DNA of 64,000 nucleotides, from positions 172,218,154 through 172,282,153 of the forward strand of contig OZ024743.1 of the NCBI GenBank assembly GCA_964016885.1. Direction: 5' to 3'. Below the pieces are notes generated by a model. The model ran no database searches. It had not been told where the DNA came from and was given only the letters and a program-made list of their open reading frames with translations. The position numbers and the translations under genes were made by a program. Of this stretch, positions 32,874 through 44,385 are shown piece by piece (positions within the stretch are counted from its first letter, which is position 1; the number at the start of each line of letters is the position of its first letter). The DNA is from Eledone cirrhosa (taxonomy: Eukaryota > Mollusca > Cephalopoda > Octopoda > Eledonidae).

Positions 32874-33829
32874 AGCCACAAGCACGTCGGTCGCGGTGCC
32901 TTTACTAAGCGCCTCCTCTAATTTTCTAACTAGTTCTCCAACTGCTCTAACGCATTATTAAACCTAACGGATAGTATTCTAATCGCCCTTTTCAGGGCAA
33001 ACCACTATTTGTTATTGACGATTTCCCCCGTCAACGCCCGCTTAATTAGTTCGCTAATCCGGTCTCTGTAGGCTTTGCGCGCTGTTAACGATGCCTTTAG
33101 CTTCCAGTAGCCGGGTCCCTGTCTATGAAACCTGTCTAAGTCTACCACACAGATCACGAATTTATGGTCCGTGTAGTCGGCTATCTTGAATTGTGGACAG
33201 CCTGTACTAGACCTATCTATTTCCTTACAAAATACCCTATCAAGATACGATCTAGGTGACCCGATGCGGTTTGTACATGTCCACATTGGCACATCTGAAA
33301 ATCCAGACGGTACCTGTCAGACAGTGAAAAACGTCTGAGCAGGTTGGTTTGTGAGGCTTTTACACCCTCCTCTCCTATCCGCTAATCCCACACAGTCCCA
33401 GCGTGCATCTAAGATCACGTTCCAATCGCCCATGATCACTAAAGAGCGGGGCGTTCCAAGAAAGGTCTCCAGTCACTGGAAGCTGTCAGGTTGTCCTATC
33501 CCTCTCGGGGCATAGATGGACACTAGTCTCAAAGCTTGCCCTTCTTCGCTGGTCACGTCCCGCACCACCAACGTACATTCTGGTTCCAAGAAGACGGCCC
33601 GTATCCCGAGATCCAGACTTCTTCAGAACAACACAGCCACCACCCTTGTAGATGTGTCCACCTCGTAACCGCCGAAAATGGATGCGAATGACCGTGCCTC
33701 GGAGATTCTGGTCTTGCTGAAGGCCACCACATTTATGTTTTGAGACCTGAGATCGTTGAGCAGGTGACCCTGCTTCCAAAATGACACAAGGTCACATGCA
33801 TTTATGCTGCCTATCCTGAGAGAAGCCGT
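32874..33829 (-). pseudogene. Tx1-like LINE fragment C3: APE endonuclease region
   Basis: The minus-strand frame starts at 33829, where the ATG of copies A and B has become ACG, then SLRIGSINACDLVSFWK. Later blocks are readable at 33779-33486 and 33292-33005 (MWTCTNRIGSPRSYLDRVF). A frameshift near 33300 and others inactivate it. It ends at 32874 in the RT linker against the F1 fragment, so the RT is missing. The protein would nick target DNA in an active element. Confidence 0.75.
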
Positions 33830-33899
33830 GTTAGCTAAGATAGGAGGAAAACAAATGAGAGGAAAAAAGATTTAAAAAATAGTACTTTGGGCTTTTTTT

Positions 33900-35222
33900 T
33901 AGAAAGGGTGTGGGTGATCCATCCCTCCAACCAGTGGTGGATTTCTTCACGAGAATGTCAGAGTATATTCTTTTAGTAAGGTTCCCTCAATAGTCTTCAA
34001 TTGACACAGGGACCTTTTTCTTTACAGTTGTGTAATTGTTTCGTGAGATTTCAATTATTTTTATGTGTGTGGGAGGTGCAATTTTAGTGGTCTGTATGTA
34101 GTTTGTTTTTGTGATGTTGTTCAATGAAATTTAAAAGCATTGTGTTGTCTGTGTATTGTGTATGTTTTGGGGCTGTTCGTGCTTTTTGTGTTTGCTGTGG
34201 TGTTGCTGGAGGTGACGATGAGGTAGATCATAATGGTGGCAGTAATGGTGGTGGCGGTGCTGGTGGTGGGGTTGGTGGTGGTGATGATGTAGGTGATTGT
34301 GTGTTGGCTGTTGATGATGATTGCGCTGGACTGTTTGTGTTTTCTTCCTCCTCTTTTATTTGGGAGGGCGGCGGTAGGGGAAGCACGTACACGCCTTGGT
34401 GAGTTTGGGGCAGAAGGCCTTTCGACAGTCATTTGTAGATGGCTGCCGTCATCCAGGTCGATCACATCGGGGATGGCCTCTATCCTGTCGAGGTCTGCTT
34501 GAGTGATTATTTCCATCCCCGAGCCTGACCAGTTTTTCTGTCTTATATGCATGACGTCTAGAATTGCTGTTGACTCTTCGACGTCTGCGAGGACGGCCAC
34601 CATCAATCCCTCGCGACTCTCTGGACAGAGTATGGGGTCACCATCACTATTTCATCACTGCGGAGTGGCATATTGGAGTATGCTCTAGTTTCTTCGGGTG
34701 TAGCGAATAGAACATCAACGGTGCCATACTTCAAACCTCGAGCTATGTAGATTTTCTGTGCCCCGACAGCACGCATGGCCCTTTGGTCCAGCGACTCGGT
34801 CACCCGTTCCACCCGGTGCAATTTCTGTCCAATTGTGCGGTAGGAAACCGAAGACAAATGTCGGTTTTTCATGACATCGTGTCCGGCTTTTTTACCAACA
34901 TCTTGGCCTGCCTCCTCTCCGTGTCACTGACGTGTACACGTTTGACATTTTTGGCAGCCTTCGCGAATGATGTAGCTTGGGTTGCTCCTGTTTGCTGTGT
35001 CGGTTCGTCGTTACTCTTGCTTTTGTTGTTATTGTTGGTGGTGGTGGTGGTCTTGTTAACTTTTTCTTCCGTGTTGCTGTTGTTCTTTGGGTCTTTTGCA
35101 GCTGTTTCAACTGCTGTTATTGTTGTTAATATGGTGGTGGCGCTGGTGTTAGTGTTGTCTTTGTTTTTGATTGCTGGTGTTGATTTTTCTAACAACGGGA
35201 AATTATCGAAATCATCTGGCAC
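33900..35222 (-). pseudogene. ORF1 of Tx1-like C3, CCHC knuckle lost
   Basis: This is read in pieces: 35222-34869 (MPDDFDNFPLLEKSTPAIKN, Thr/Asn-rich middle, SFAKAAKNV block), 34872-34603 (LKYGTVDVLFATPEETRAY) and 34606-34121 (NWSGSGMEIITQADLDRIEA). The blocks align with ORF1 of copies A and B. The sequence after the DDGSHLQMTVE block, where A and B have the CCHC knuckle, is deleted or degenerate here. The leader continues from 35223 to about 35556. Confidence 0.75.
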
Positions 35223-35560
35223 TATATAGTTACTACTGCTGCTGATGATAATGTTGTTGCTTCTGCCGTGGGATATGACGAAATTAGCTGTTCCACATTC
35301 TGGTCAACCTACTGTCTGCGGTCAGTTTGTCCAGTCGACCATGTTTCTTTTGTTAAAAACAAATTAGTGGGTATGATTGTAAATAAACACAAATTCAGCC
35401 TTTAAGGGCGACATATACAGTTAAAAATCGACCTGCGCTAAAAGAGGGGTTTTTTTTAGCTACATAACAATGTATAATATTTTGTATGAAAGTTTCATTA
35501 ACATAAAAAATCAATAGACTTACTCCGTCGTAGTTACACATGTCTCAAGAGATTCAGCAC

Positions 35561-35575
35561 AATAATAATAATAAT
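35561..35575. repeat. Short (AAT)5 at the C3/C4 junction
   Basis: Five AAT units form the 3' tail of fragment C4 and touch the 5' leader of C3, the same head-to-tail arrangement as at 205 and 6144. Confidence 0.85.
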
Positions 35576-36975
35576 GATTCTTTCTTTATTGGCCACAAGA
35601 CATCAAGAAAAACATTACAGACGGCAGAGGACTGTACAGGACGGTACGATGTGGGTTTTGTGCGTGTAAAGATTTTTATTATTTATATAAGAAACGAAAA
35701 AGAAGAAAAGACATAGAAACATATATATATATAAACAATAAAAATGAAAATTCAAGCAATGAAAAATTCCCCAATAGGGGGAAACCTCCAAGGGTTTCTC
35801 GTGGCGAAATCCACACAAAAGACCACGGCCACCCTGACCACCGGGACAAGCGCCCGCTCTCAATTTTTTACCATTCCTCAAACTACAAGTGTATACAGTG
35901 TCTGTCTTTAACCCTTTCAACCTTGTCCATCACACAATCTCTTGCGCCATGGCCACCAGGCAGATGAAAACCGCCTGCCCTAACTCCTCGAAGGAAGACG
36001 GCGAGACCATCTGCACAATGGACTCAGTTGATAACCGGATCGCAACTGTTCGACATAGCTCCACAAGTCAGCAATGCTCGGGCACTGAACAAGTGCGTGC
36101 ACGACGGTTTCGTCGCTCTGTGCACATCTCGGACAGGCTCGGCTGATGGCACTTCCGTGCCTGTAGAGCTTATCTCGAACCGGCAAAGCTCCCTGGTAGC
36201 ACTGCTAGGCCAGGGATTTCTGGAAGTTATCCATAGGCCCTGGGCTGAAAGTTCTCCGGAAGAGAGCAAACAGCTGATCTTCTTCTACGCCCAGGATCTC
36301 TCCGAGAACGTCGTCGCTCTTCCCCTCAACTAGTCCTCTATAAAACGCTGAGGTGGATGTTCCAACGATACTGGTGCCCAGCTGGAAGAGGGCAGTAAGC
36401 GCCTGGAGACATTCCAGTTTCCAAGCGCTATCCCTCGGTCTTTTCCTGACCCAGCACTGCAGTTCCATCAAGGAGACGAGCTGTGGGACAACGTACCTGG
36501 CGAACGGCGACCATACCTGTTCACCGTCAAGGAAGCACCAGGGATGCCGCAGCCTCAGCGCATGTTTGCGCATCATCAACCATAGCATGCCCAGTCCTCG
36601 ACGCAACGAGTGTTGACAGCAGATGGATCTTCTGACCATGGGAGCGCGTCCCTTCTACAAAAATCGGAAGAGGAGGCGCTCTATTTTGGTGAGAGTTGGG
36701 CCGGGGCAAGGGACGACGGTGAGGCAGTAGCAGATGACGGATGCGATGTACGCATTCGCCACCTCCACTCGGCCTTTCAGGGACAGCTTCATCTCGGCCC
36801 ATTTCTGGGTAAGGGAGACCACTCTGCTCGTCACCTCGCTCCAGAATTTCTCCATCTGGAGATCCGGTCCGAACCAGACCTCAAGCAATTTAAGCGTTCC
36901 GTCCGTCCAACGCCCCACGACACTATCGGACGGCATGGACTTTGCTCTCCAGGTGCCGAGCTGTAGGCCCACCGT
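35576..36975 (-). pseudogene. Tx1-like LINE fragment C4: RT C-terminus, zinc motif and 3' UTR
   Basis: The minus strand from 36975 reads VGLQLGTWRAKSMPSDSVVG, then FLWKG-type residues and MVRRSICCQHSLRRGLGM (36639-36205). A frameshift leads to the C-terminal zinc motif CPRCAQSDETVVHALVQC (36186-35980), which is better preserved than in A or B. The 3' UTR and an (ATT)5 tail follow. The RT catalytic core is absent: the fragment is fused at 36975/36976 to an F2 fragment in the opposite orientation. Confidence 0.8.
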
Positions 36976-39343
36976 CAAAGACAAAATACAAAACTTTTGG
37001 ATAAATGCCTTCACAGAGTCTCGTGAGCTGCTAGCCCAACTTTACAATGAAATGGTTAAGGAGCCAGAAAAGATACCATCATGGCTAATTACGGCATTAC
37101 ATTCCTACTTCCGAAGAATGATGAGACAAACAATCCCAAAACTTACAAACCGATAACTTGCTTGACCACAATGTATAAAATGTTAACATCAGTCCTAACT
37201 GAATATACGTATAATCACCTGATAACAAATGATCTATTTCCCAATGAGCAGGAAGGGTGTAAACGAGGCTCATATGGCTGTAAAGATCAGCTTTTGGTTA
37301 ACAAAATGATACTGGAAGATTGCCATAATAGACACAAAAATCTATTCAATTGCTTGGATAGATTACAAAAAAGCATTCGAGAGTTTGCCACACAGTTGGA
37401 TTGAAAAATGTAAAGAGAAGATTTTCAAAATATCTCCCGTTGTCAGGAGGTTCCTGTCATTCAGTATGAAGACATGGAAAACGATACGCCTTTTGAATAG
37501 TGAAACAAAATCACTGGAAGCTGGGGAAGTTAATATTTATTGTGGAATTTTTCAGGGTGACTCTTTATCACCGCTTTTATTCTGCATCGCACTTATACCA
37601 TTAATTAAAATGCTCAATGAAACAAAACTTGGATATAAAGTCAATGACATAACCATTAATCACTTGTTCTACTTGGATGAACTGAAACTATTTGCAAAAT
37701 ATGATGAGCAATTGCAAGGGATATTATCCACTGTGGAGCAGTTCAGTGATGACATTAAAATGGAGTTTGGACTAGATAAATGCGCCGAAGCAACGTTCAC
37801 CAGAGGAAAGCTGCTGAAAAGTTCAGAGGTTAATCTTGATCGGGGGAATGTGATAAGAGAACTTGATCAAGAGGAAACTTACAAATATCTAGGTGTTTGT
37901 GAAGGAGACGGAATCAAGCTCTCGACAATGAGGGAAAGGATAAGGAAGGAATGTTACCGCAGAGAAAGAGCAATCGTAAGAACGAAATTGAATGTAAGAA
38001 ACAGTGTAGATGCCATAAACACGCTTGCCATACCAGTAGTAACCTACAGTTACAATGACATCAACTGGTCAAACGCAGAGATCCGTAGGCTCGATACAAA
38101 AATTAGAAAATTCTTAACCATGCACAGAATGCATCACCCTAAGGCAGATAGAATATATTTCCCTAGGAAAGAAGGAGGACGTGGGTTAATCGAGTTAAAT
38201 ATTGTGTTGAAAACTGCAACAATTGGATTATCTACATATCTAAGGGAATCACATGATTGGATGATCAAACTCGTTTTGAAACACGAAAGCATCAAAAGAT
38301 AATACTCCATTACAAAAGATGCACAAAGATACAGTAATGGACTACAAATTTCAGAAATTCCATTTACTGCTGAAATGAAAAACACAGAAAAAGCAAAGCA
38401 GGTAAAAGTAACTGGAAAGAAAGAACTGCTACAGAAACTGGCTAAGAAATGGCAAGAAAAGCCTCTGTATGGAAAATACCCAGAAAGAGCTAACAATCCT
38501 GATGTTGACAACACATTAACCCATCAGTGGTTGGCATCCTCTGGACTGAAATCGGAGACTGAAAGACTGATTATATCATTATATCAGCACAATATCAGTG
38601 TCTGCCAACAAAAAGATCATGAAGCCAACATAATAAAAAATGGATGCGATCCATTATGCCGTATATGTAAAAAACCAACCAGAGACTATTGATCATATAA
38701 TTCAGTCCTATAGCTCCAACCGAATACCTAAACAGGTACGACAGAATTACACAATACATACATTGGATAATGTGTAAGCATTTTGACCTGCCATATCAAA
38801 AGAATTGGTGGGAGCATCAACCACCTCCCATACTTGAAAAAGATCACATCTCAATCTTGTGGAACTTTAGCATCCAAACAGACCGAAAAATAGATGCAAA
38901 TAGACCTGATATAATACTGAAGGACTTGAGGGTATGCCTGCTAATTGATATGTCCGTTCCAATAGACAAGAATGTATCTATATAAACATTTGAAAAATAA
39001 GGACCTGGAGATAGAAATTGGAAAAATGTGGAAATTGAGAACTAAAACAATACCAGTGGTTGTAGGCGCTCTATGAATGATACCTAAGGGGTCTAATGAT
39101 TACTTATCACAAATCCCAGGAAACGCGCGTATAGGAGAAATACAAAAGATAGTACTAATGGGAACTGCCCATATACTAAGGAAGATTCTGTCAATATAAG
39201 TACATCACAAGTCTAAACACCTAAAGATGCATGTGTGTGTATTTATGTTCGTTCTTGAACATGGCGGACCTTGTTGTCTCTTGAGGTCACTGGTTGTGAC
39301 TTGGTGTTAACTCGTATGAACATAAAGCAAGATAAATGCAACT
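36976..39343 (+). pseudogene. F2 LINE fragment E3: RT to 3' end, degenerate
   Basis: The fragment begins within the RT fingers (KDKIQNFWINAFTESREL) and continues through FLLPKNDETNNPKTYKPITC. Motif A is frameshifted (near 37355-37385), followed by PHSWIEKC, YCGIFQGDSLSPLLFCIAL and motif C as LFYLDELKLF (MDD changed to LDE). A TAA at 38300-38302 and frameshifts near 38680 and 38930 follow; the knuckle (CRICKKP) and the RLE block (DANRPDIILKD, LLIDMSVPID) remain. The 3' UTR ends in (AAT)n at 39344. The altered LDE motif alone would abolish RT activity. Confidence 0.82.
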
Positions 39344-39349
39344 ATAATA

Positions 39350-39419
<70 letters not shown>
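39344..39419. repeat. (AAT)n between E3 (F2) and E4 (F1)
   Basis: About 25 AAT units with one early interruption join the 3' end of an F2 copy to the 5' leader of an F1 copy. Confidence 0.95.
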
Positions 39420-39420
<1 letters not shown>

Positions 39421-40503
39421 GGGAAGAAGACGCACGAGGTGACGGAGGTCATGAAATCGCTCCCGTAAGTTCTGAATTTTTAACATATTTAAACCATTTG
39501 TGAAATAACAACTCTTAGTACAAATGCTACGTAAAGCACCCGGCTTGAGCCCCAAAAAATTCGGACCCAAAATATATTGTTATAAGGCTCAAATATTCAA
39601 ATATTCAACTTTGTATTGTACACTGTATATCCAAAAAATAAAATGACTATAAATGGAAGAAGAAGAACCCCCCCCCCCCTCCTCTCCTCTGGCTACACTA
39701 TATAGGACAGCTAAACTCACCAACACCAGAAACTAGATACATCACCCACCCCATCATCTGTGTACACTAAACACAACAGCCAGATAACGACATTTTCACC
39801 TCACCGCCACCGCTCACTACGGCCATCATTACCACCACTATCCCATCACCGCAGCCACCACCCCTTCACTCCTTCACTACTGCCACCGCTACAGCACCAT
39901 CACTACAGTAATAAGGGCATATCACCGCCACCACTGCCTCGGTATCGACATCACCACCACCACTGTCTCAGTATCGCTAACGCCGCAGTCTCCCACTTCT
40001 CCCTGCTGGCTGCTACTCCCACATAATAGAATTCCTACTACTAACAAAGAGGAAGGCATCAAAATATATAGATAGACTCAAAAGAAAAAAGAAAAAAGAA
40101 AAAACAAAACCAAAGCAGCACAGCAACAACAGCAAAAACGAGAAAAACAAACAGAGAAAAACAAAAACAAAAAAAGAAACCCCAAAAACGTAAAGAAAAT
40201 AAGAATGAAGAGAGAGGCAGGCGGACGGACAGAGAAGAGGGGGGGAAAAGTAAAACTTAAAAAACAAAAACTAAGTCAGACATTCGAACACTACATTACA
40301 ATGAAACTTATGCTTATTCATTTTTGGGGCCCTTTCTGCCTGTGTATTTGTTTGTTTATGTGTGTTCGTATACAGCGTGGCGATAATGCCACACAAGGGC
40401 CAAGTGGGATGGCGGATCCACAGATGGCTATGTAACTATACATTCGCCAATCCTCGATAAGAGTGTTTAAATATCGAACATAAACAGTTCGAATAACGGT
40501 GAA
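39420..40503 (+). promoter_or_regulatory. 5' leader of F1 copy E4
   Basis: This leader is near identical to the E1 leader, with small indels in homopolymers and CAC-rich stretches. It holds the same conserved block before the ATG ('gttcgaataacggtgaa'). No gene is seen. Confidence 0.65.
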
Positions 40504-43500
40504 ATGGAGACTAGAACGTCATGTGACAGACTCTCACCCAACAGGTGCCCCCTGGCTCAGCAGCAGGAACCTGACTGTCAACCAAATACTGCTGATGTTG
40601 AAGGAAGAAGAAGAAGGAAAGGGGCCAGAACCAACTGGACGAAAGAATTGAATAGAACTGTTATGCAATGCTACCTGAAAAGTAACCCCAAGGAGAGGGG
40701 CTACAGGAGACGGATGCATAACATCTGGAACGAGATTGGTTTATTTAAATTAGATGAACAAAAATTGGCCGGGCAGGCTCGGGTAATAAGAACTAATGGG
40801 TGGATAAGCGAGCTGGAACTGGAGGAACTGAGCAGAGAGAATGGCTTGGAGATGGCGGGTGTAGTATGCCAGACAAGCGAGCCGGTGGGAAATGAAGGTG
40901 GGGAGGTCCTGAGAACGGAGGAACCACCCGAAGCAGACAATGATCTGAATACTGAGATAAATAATACCTGGAACAGAGATACGGCCACTGAGGAGATGAA
41001 TGCTGACGGGCTAGGACAAGATTCGGTTGACATCCTAAATTTAGTGGTAGATGAATTGAGCAATGATAGTGGGAGACCTATGAACCTAAGATTTGTAGAC
41101 AGGAAAAAGTTAAAAGAAACAACAGCTAAGGTAAACAAAGTCATCCCATACCTTGAGGCGAGGAGCCTTCACCAGTGCAACAATATCCTCAAAGCAACAG
41201 CAAATACGGTGAGGAAACTACTTGGTATAAAAGCGAGAGGAAACAACAGACAAGAAAGAGCAGAGCCGTGGTGGAAGAAGCGACTGAGTGGGCAAATCGG
41301 GGAAATGAGAAATGACATAGGAAAGCTTGAGTCACTACTGAATGGGACACTAAAAAACATAGGCACTAAAAATAGACTGGAAATAAAATACAAAACTAGG
41401 AGTAAAAAGCTAAATATTATCATAGAGGAATTGAAGCAACGCATTGTAGCAAAGAGTGCAAAAATCAGGCGATACGAGAACAGAGTCAGTCAGTATAAAC
41501 AGAACCGCATGTTCGACAACAACCAGAAGATGCTGTTTGGACAGCTTGAGGGGAAAGAAAGAGGCAACGACTTGATCCCTGGGGCGGAACAAACTAAAAC
41601 ATTCTGGAGAGGAATATGGGAGCAGGATGTTAGACACAATGCCCAGGCAGGGTGGATTGAGACAGTACAGAGGGAGATCGGTGAGCAGGCACGACAACAG
41701 ACTGATTTGAGTATCACAGTTGAAACTCTTAAGGGGCAAGCCAAAAAACTAACCAACTGGAAATCACCAGGCCCAGATGGTGTGCAGGGGTATTGGATTA
41801 AACATTTAACATCCCTCCACCCGAAGCTGACGGCCATGTTCAATGACTGCTTGGTGTCGGGTGAGGTGCCAGAGTGGTTGACAAAAGGTACCACAGTTCT
41901 GATAATGAAAGACCGAATCAAGGGTAATGATGCTACCAACTATAGACCTATCACATGTCTGCCCGTAATGTGGAAACTGTTGACGAGCATTGTGTCTGAG
42001 GAAATCTACCATCACCTCCACACAAACAACTTGTTACCGGACGAACAGAAAGGATGCCGAAAGAAGTCACGTGGTACAAAGGACCAGTTGCTTATTGATA
42101 AGATGGTAATGGGGAATTGCAGGAGGAGACACACTGATCTTGCCATGGGATGGATAGACTACAGAAAGGCATTTGACATGGTGCCTCATTCCTGGATCAC
42201 CAAAAGCCTGGAGATCTTCAGGGTGGCGGATAACATCAGACAGTTGCTAGGCAGGAGTATGGGGTCCTGGGAGACAGAGCTGACATCAACTGGAGTATCC
42301 TTGGGAAGCGTGAAGATCAAGAGAGGTATCTTCCAGGGAGATAGCCTGTCCCCTCTGTTGTTTGTCCTTGCCCTGATGCCCTTGACCATTATGCTGCGAA
42401 AAGTGAGAGCAGGATACAAGTTGGAAAGGGGAGAGCTTACCATCAATCACCTCCTCTTCATGGACGATCTTAAGCTCTTCGGGAAAAGTGAGAAGGAGTT
42501 GGATGTGCTATGTATGCAGTTTGGTATTGGTAAATGTGGAGTCATTGTGATGAAGAGAGGTAGGTTGAGCAGAAGTAACGGGATCCAGATACCAACAGGT
42601 GAGATGATAAAGGAAATTGACTCTGAGGAAGGATACAAGTATTTGGGCGTTCTGGAGGCTGATGGCATAAAGAACAAAAAAATGAAGGAATTGTTAAGAA
42701 CTGAATACATTCGGAGAGTAAGGAGCGTATTGAAGTCACATCTGAACAGCAGAAATGCCATAAGCGCAGTAAATTCCCGAGCTGTGTCTATTATTAGGTA
42801 CAGTGCGGGAATTCTGAGATGGAATGTTGCTGAACAAAAAGAAATGGATAGGAAGACTAGGAAACTATTGACTATCTACAACATGTTCCACATGAGGAGT
42901 GATGTCGATAGACTCTACCTAAGGAGATCTGAGGGTGGAAGTGGTCTTATCAGCATAGAGGACTGTGTTCGGATGGAGAAAAACAACCTATACAAATACG
43001 TGACCTATAGTAAGGAGCCAATGCTCAGAACTGTACTGAAGGAGGGGACAGTAGGCCAGGGGATGTCCAAGGAGGAAATAACATCAAGGAGGAAGAGCAG
43101 CCTTAAGGGAAACTCCCTTCATAGTACCTTCTTTGAGAAAACTGAATTTAGAGATCCACAGACATGGAACTGGTTGAGAAGAGGAGACCTCAAAAAGGCT
43201 ACAGAAGGAATGCTAATGGCTGCGCAGGAGCAGGTCCTCAAAACGAAGTGGTTGAAGCACCATATCTACAAGGAGGAGGCTAGCCCACTGTGCAGGATCT
43301 GTGGAGAGAGAGAGGAGACTGTGGCTCACATTGTGTCCGAGTGTAAACACCTAGCCCAGACCCACTATAAGGGCTGGAGACACGATGTGATGGGCAGGGT
43401 GATTCACTGGCACCTGTGTAAAGTAAACAATCTACCACATTCTGAGAAATGGTATGAGCATAGGCCAGAGGCGGTGATGGAGAACAATCAGGTGAAGGTG

Positions 43501-43863
43501 CTGTGGGATTTTAGGATACAGACGGACAAAAAACTGGAACACAATAGACCTGACCTGGTGGTTGTGGACAAAGAAAAAAGATCGTGCCTGATTGTGGATG
43601 TGGCCTGCCCGTTCGACACGAGAGTGCAAGAGAAGGAGAGGGAGAAAATTAACCGATACCAGGACCTAAAGTGGGAGGTGAAAAGGATTTGGAACTGCCA
43701 TGAAGTCAAAGTGATCCCGATTGTCATAGGCGCACTGGGGACTATCTCCAAAAGTTTCCAGGGATGGTTAAAGAAAATCGGCCCCTTCACGCTTTTTGGA
43801 ACGCTTCAAAAAGCATGCTTGCTTGGAACAGCAAGAACCCTCCGATACGTCCTGAATATCTGA
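40504..43863 (+). CDS. F1 LINE polyprotein, copy E4 (open frame, 11-codon deletion in RT)
   Basis: The open frame of 1119 aa is almost the same as the E1 protein, with Myb-like, RT, CCHC and RLE blocks in order. The catalytic motifs WIDYRKAFD, IFQGDSLSPLLF and FMDD are intact, as are the knuckle CRICGEREETVAHIVSEC and the RPDLVV...VDVACPFD endonuclease block. A 33-bp in-frame deletion just after motif C removes VDTVRIFSSDI, so KELDVL runs straight into CMQFGIGKCG. This lies in the palm next to the active site and probably disables the RT, although the frame is preserved. I annotate it as a coding frame with doubtful function. Confidence 0.8.
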   Translation: METRTSCDRLSPNRCPLAQQQEPDCQPNTADVEGRRRRKGARTNWTKELNRTVMQCYLKSNPKERGYRRRMHNIWNEIGLFKLDEQKLAGQARVIRTNGWISELELEELSRENGLEMAGVVCQTSEPVGNEGGEVLRTEEPPEADNDLNTEINNTWNRDTATEEMNADGLGQDSVDILNLVVDELSNDSGRPMNLRFVDRKKLKETTAKVNKVIPYLEARSLHQCNNILKATANTVRKLLGIKARGNNRQERAEPWWKKRLSGQIGEMRNDIGKLESLLNGTLKNIGTKNRLEIKYKTRSKKLNIIIEELKQRIVAKSAKIRRYENRVSQYKQNRMFDNNQKMLFGQLEGKERGNDLIPGAEQTKTFWRGIWEQDVRHNAQAGWIETVQREIGEQARQQTDLSITVETLKGQAKKLTNWKSPGPDGVQGYWIKHLTSLHPKLTAMFNDCLVSGEVPEWLTKGTTVLIMKDRIKGNDATNYRPITCLPVMWKLLTSIVSEEIYHHLHTNNLLPDEQKGCRKKSRGTKDQLLIDKMVMGNCRRRHTDLAMGWIDYRKAFDMVPHSWITKSLEIFRVADNIRQLLGRSMGSWETELTSTGVSLGSVKIKRGIFQGDSLSPLLFVLALMPLTIMLRKVRAGYKLERGELTINHLLFMDDLKLFGKSEKELDVLCMQFGIGKCGVIVMKRGRLSRSNGIQIPTGEMIKEIDSEEGYKYLGVLEADGIKNKKMKELLRTEYIRRVRSVLKSHLNSRNAISAVNSRAVSIIRYSAGILRWNVAEQKEMDRKTRKLLTIYNMFHMRSDVDRLYLRRSEGGSGLISIEDCVRMEKNNLYKYVTYSKEPMLRTVLKEGTVGQGMSKEEITSRRKSSLKGNSLHSTFFEKTEFRDPQTWNWLRRGDLKKATEGMLMAAQEQVLKTKWLKHHIYKEEASPLCRICGEREETVAHIVSECKHLAQTHYKGWRHDVMGRVIHWHLCKVNNLPHSEKWYEHRPEAVMENNQVKVLWDFRIQTDKKLEHNRPDLVVVDKEKRSCLIVDVACPFDTRVQEKEREKINRYQDLKWEVKRIWNCHEVKVIPIVIGALGTISKSFQGWLKKIGPFTLFGTLQKACLLGTARTLRYVLNI

Positions 43864-43947
43864 GGCTGCAGGTAGTGGCTTGATATTCAATCCAACGGAC
43901 TTTCCAGTTAACCAACATCAATGACTGAGATTCAAGGAATAACAATA

Positions 43948-43963
43948 ACAATAATAATAATAA

Positions 43964-43994
<31 letters not shown>

Positions 43995-44120
43995 AAGAAG
44001 AAGAAGAAGAAGAAGAAGAAGAAGAAGAAGAAGAAGAAGAAGAAGAAGAAGAAGAAGAAGAAGAAGAAGAAGAAGAAGAAGAAGAAGAAGAAGAAGAAGA
44101 AGAAGAAGAAGAAGAAGAAG
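43948..44120. repeat. (AAT)6 merging into (AAG)~52
   Basis: The tail of E4 starts as AAT and turns into about 156 bp of pure AAG ending at 44120, then enters the F1 ORF sequence at its Arg/Lys-rich AAG codons. This is the only AAG tract of this size in the window. Confidence 0.95.
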
Positions 44121-44385
44121 GAAAGAATTGAATAGAACTGTTATGCAATGTTACCTGAAAAGTAACCCCAAGGAGAGGGGCTATAGGAGACGGATGCATA
44201 ATATCTGGAAAGAGATTGGTCTATTTAAATTAGATGAACAAAAATTAGCCGGGCAGGCTCGGGTAATAAGAACTAATGGGTGGATAAGCGAGCTGGAACT
44301 GGAGGAACTGAGCAGAGAGATTAGCTTGGAGATGGAGGGTGGAGTATGCCAGGCAAAAGAGCCAGTGGGAAATGAAGGTGAAGAT
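44121..44385 (+). mobile_element. F1 ORF fragment (N-terminal part)
   Basis: This fragment encodes KELNRTVMQCYLKSNPKERG through KEPVGNEGED, roughly residues 47-137 of F1, more like E5 than E1 in sequence. It lacks the start and leader, and at 44385 jumps to the 5' leader of E5. Confidence 0.8.

Larger units (their letters stand above)
39420..43947 (+). mobile_element. F1 LINE, full-length copy E4
   Basis: The leader starts 'agggaagaagacgcacgagg', the ORF is open (40504-43863) and the 3' UTR ends 'caaggaataac'. It is very close to E1 in leader and coding region. The 3' tail changes from (AAT) to (AAG) at about 43965. Confidence 0.87.
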
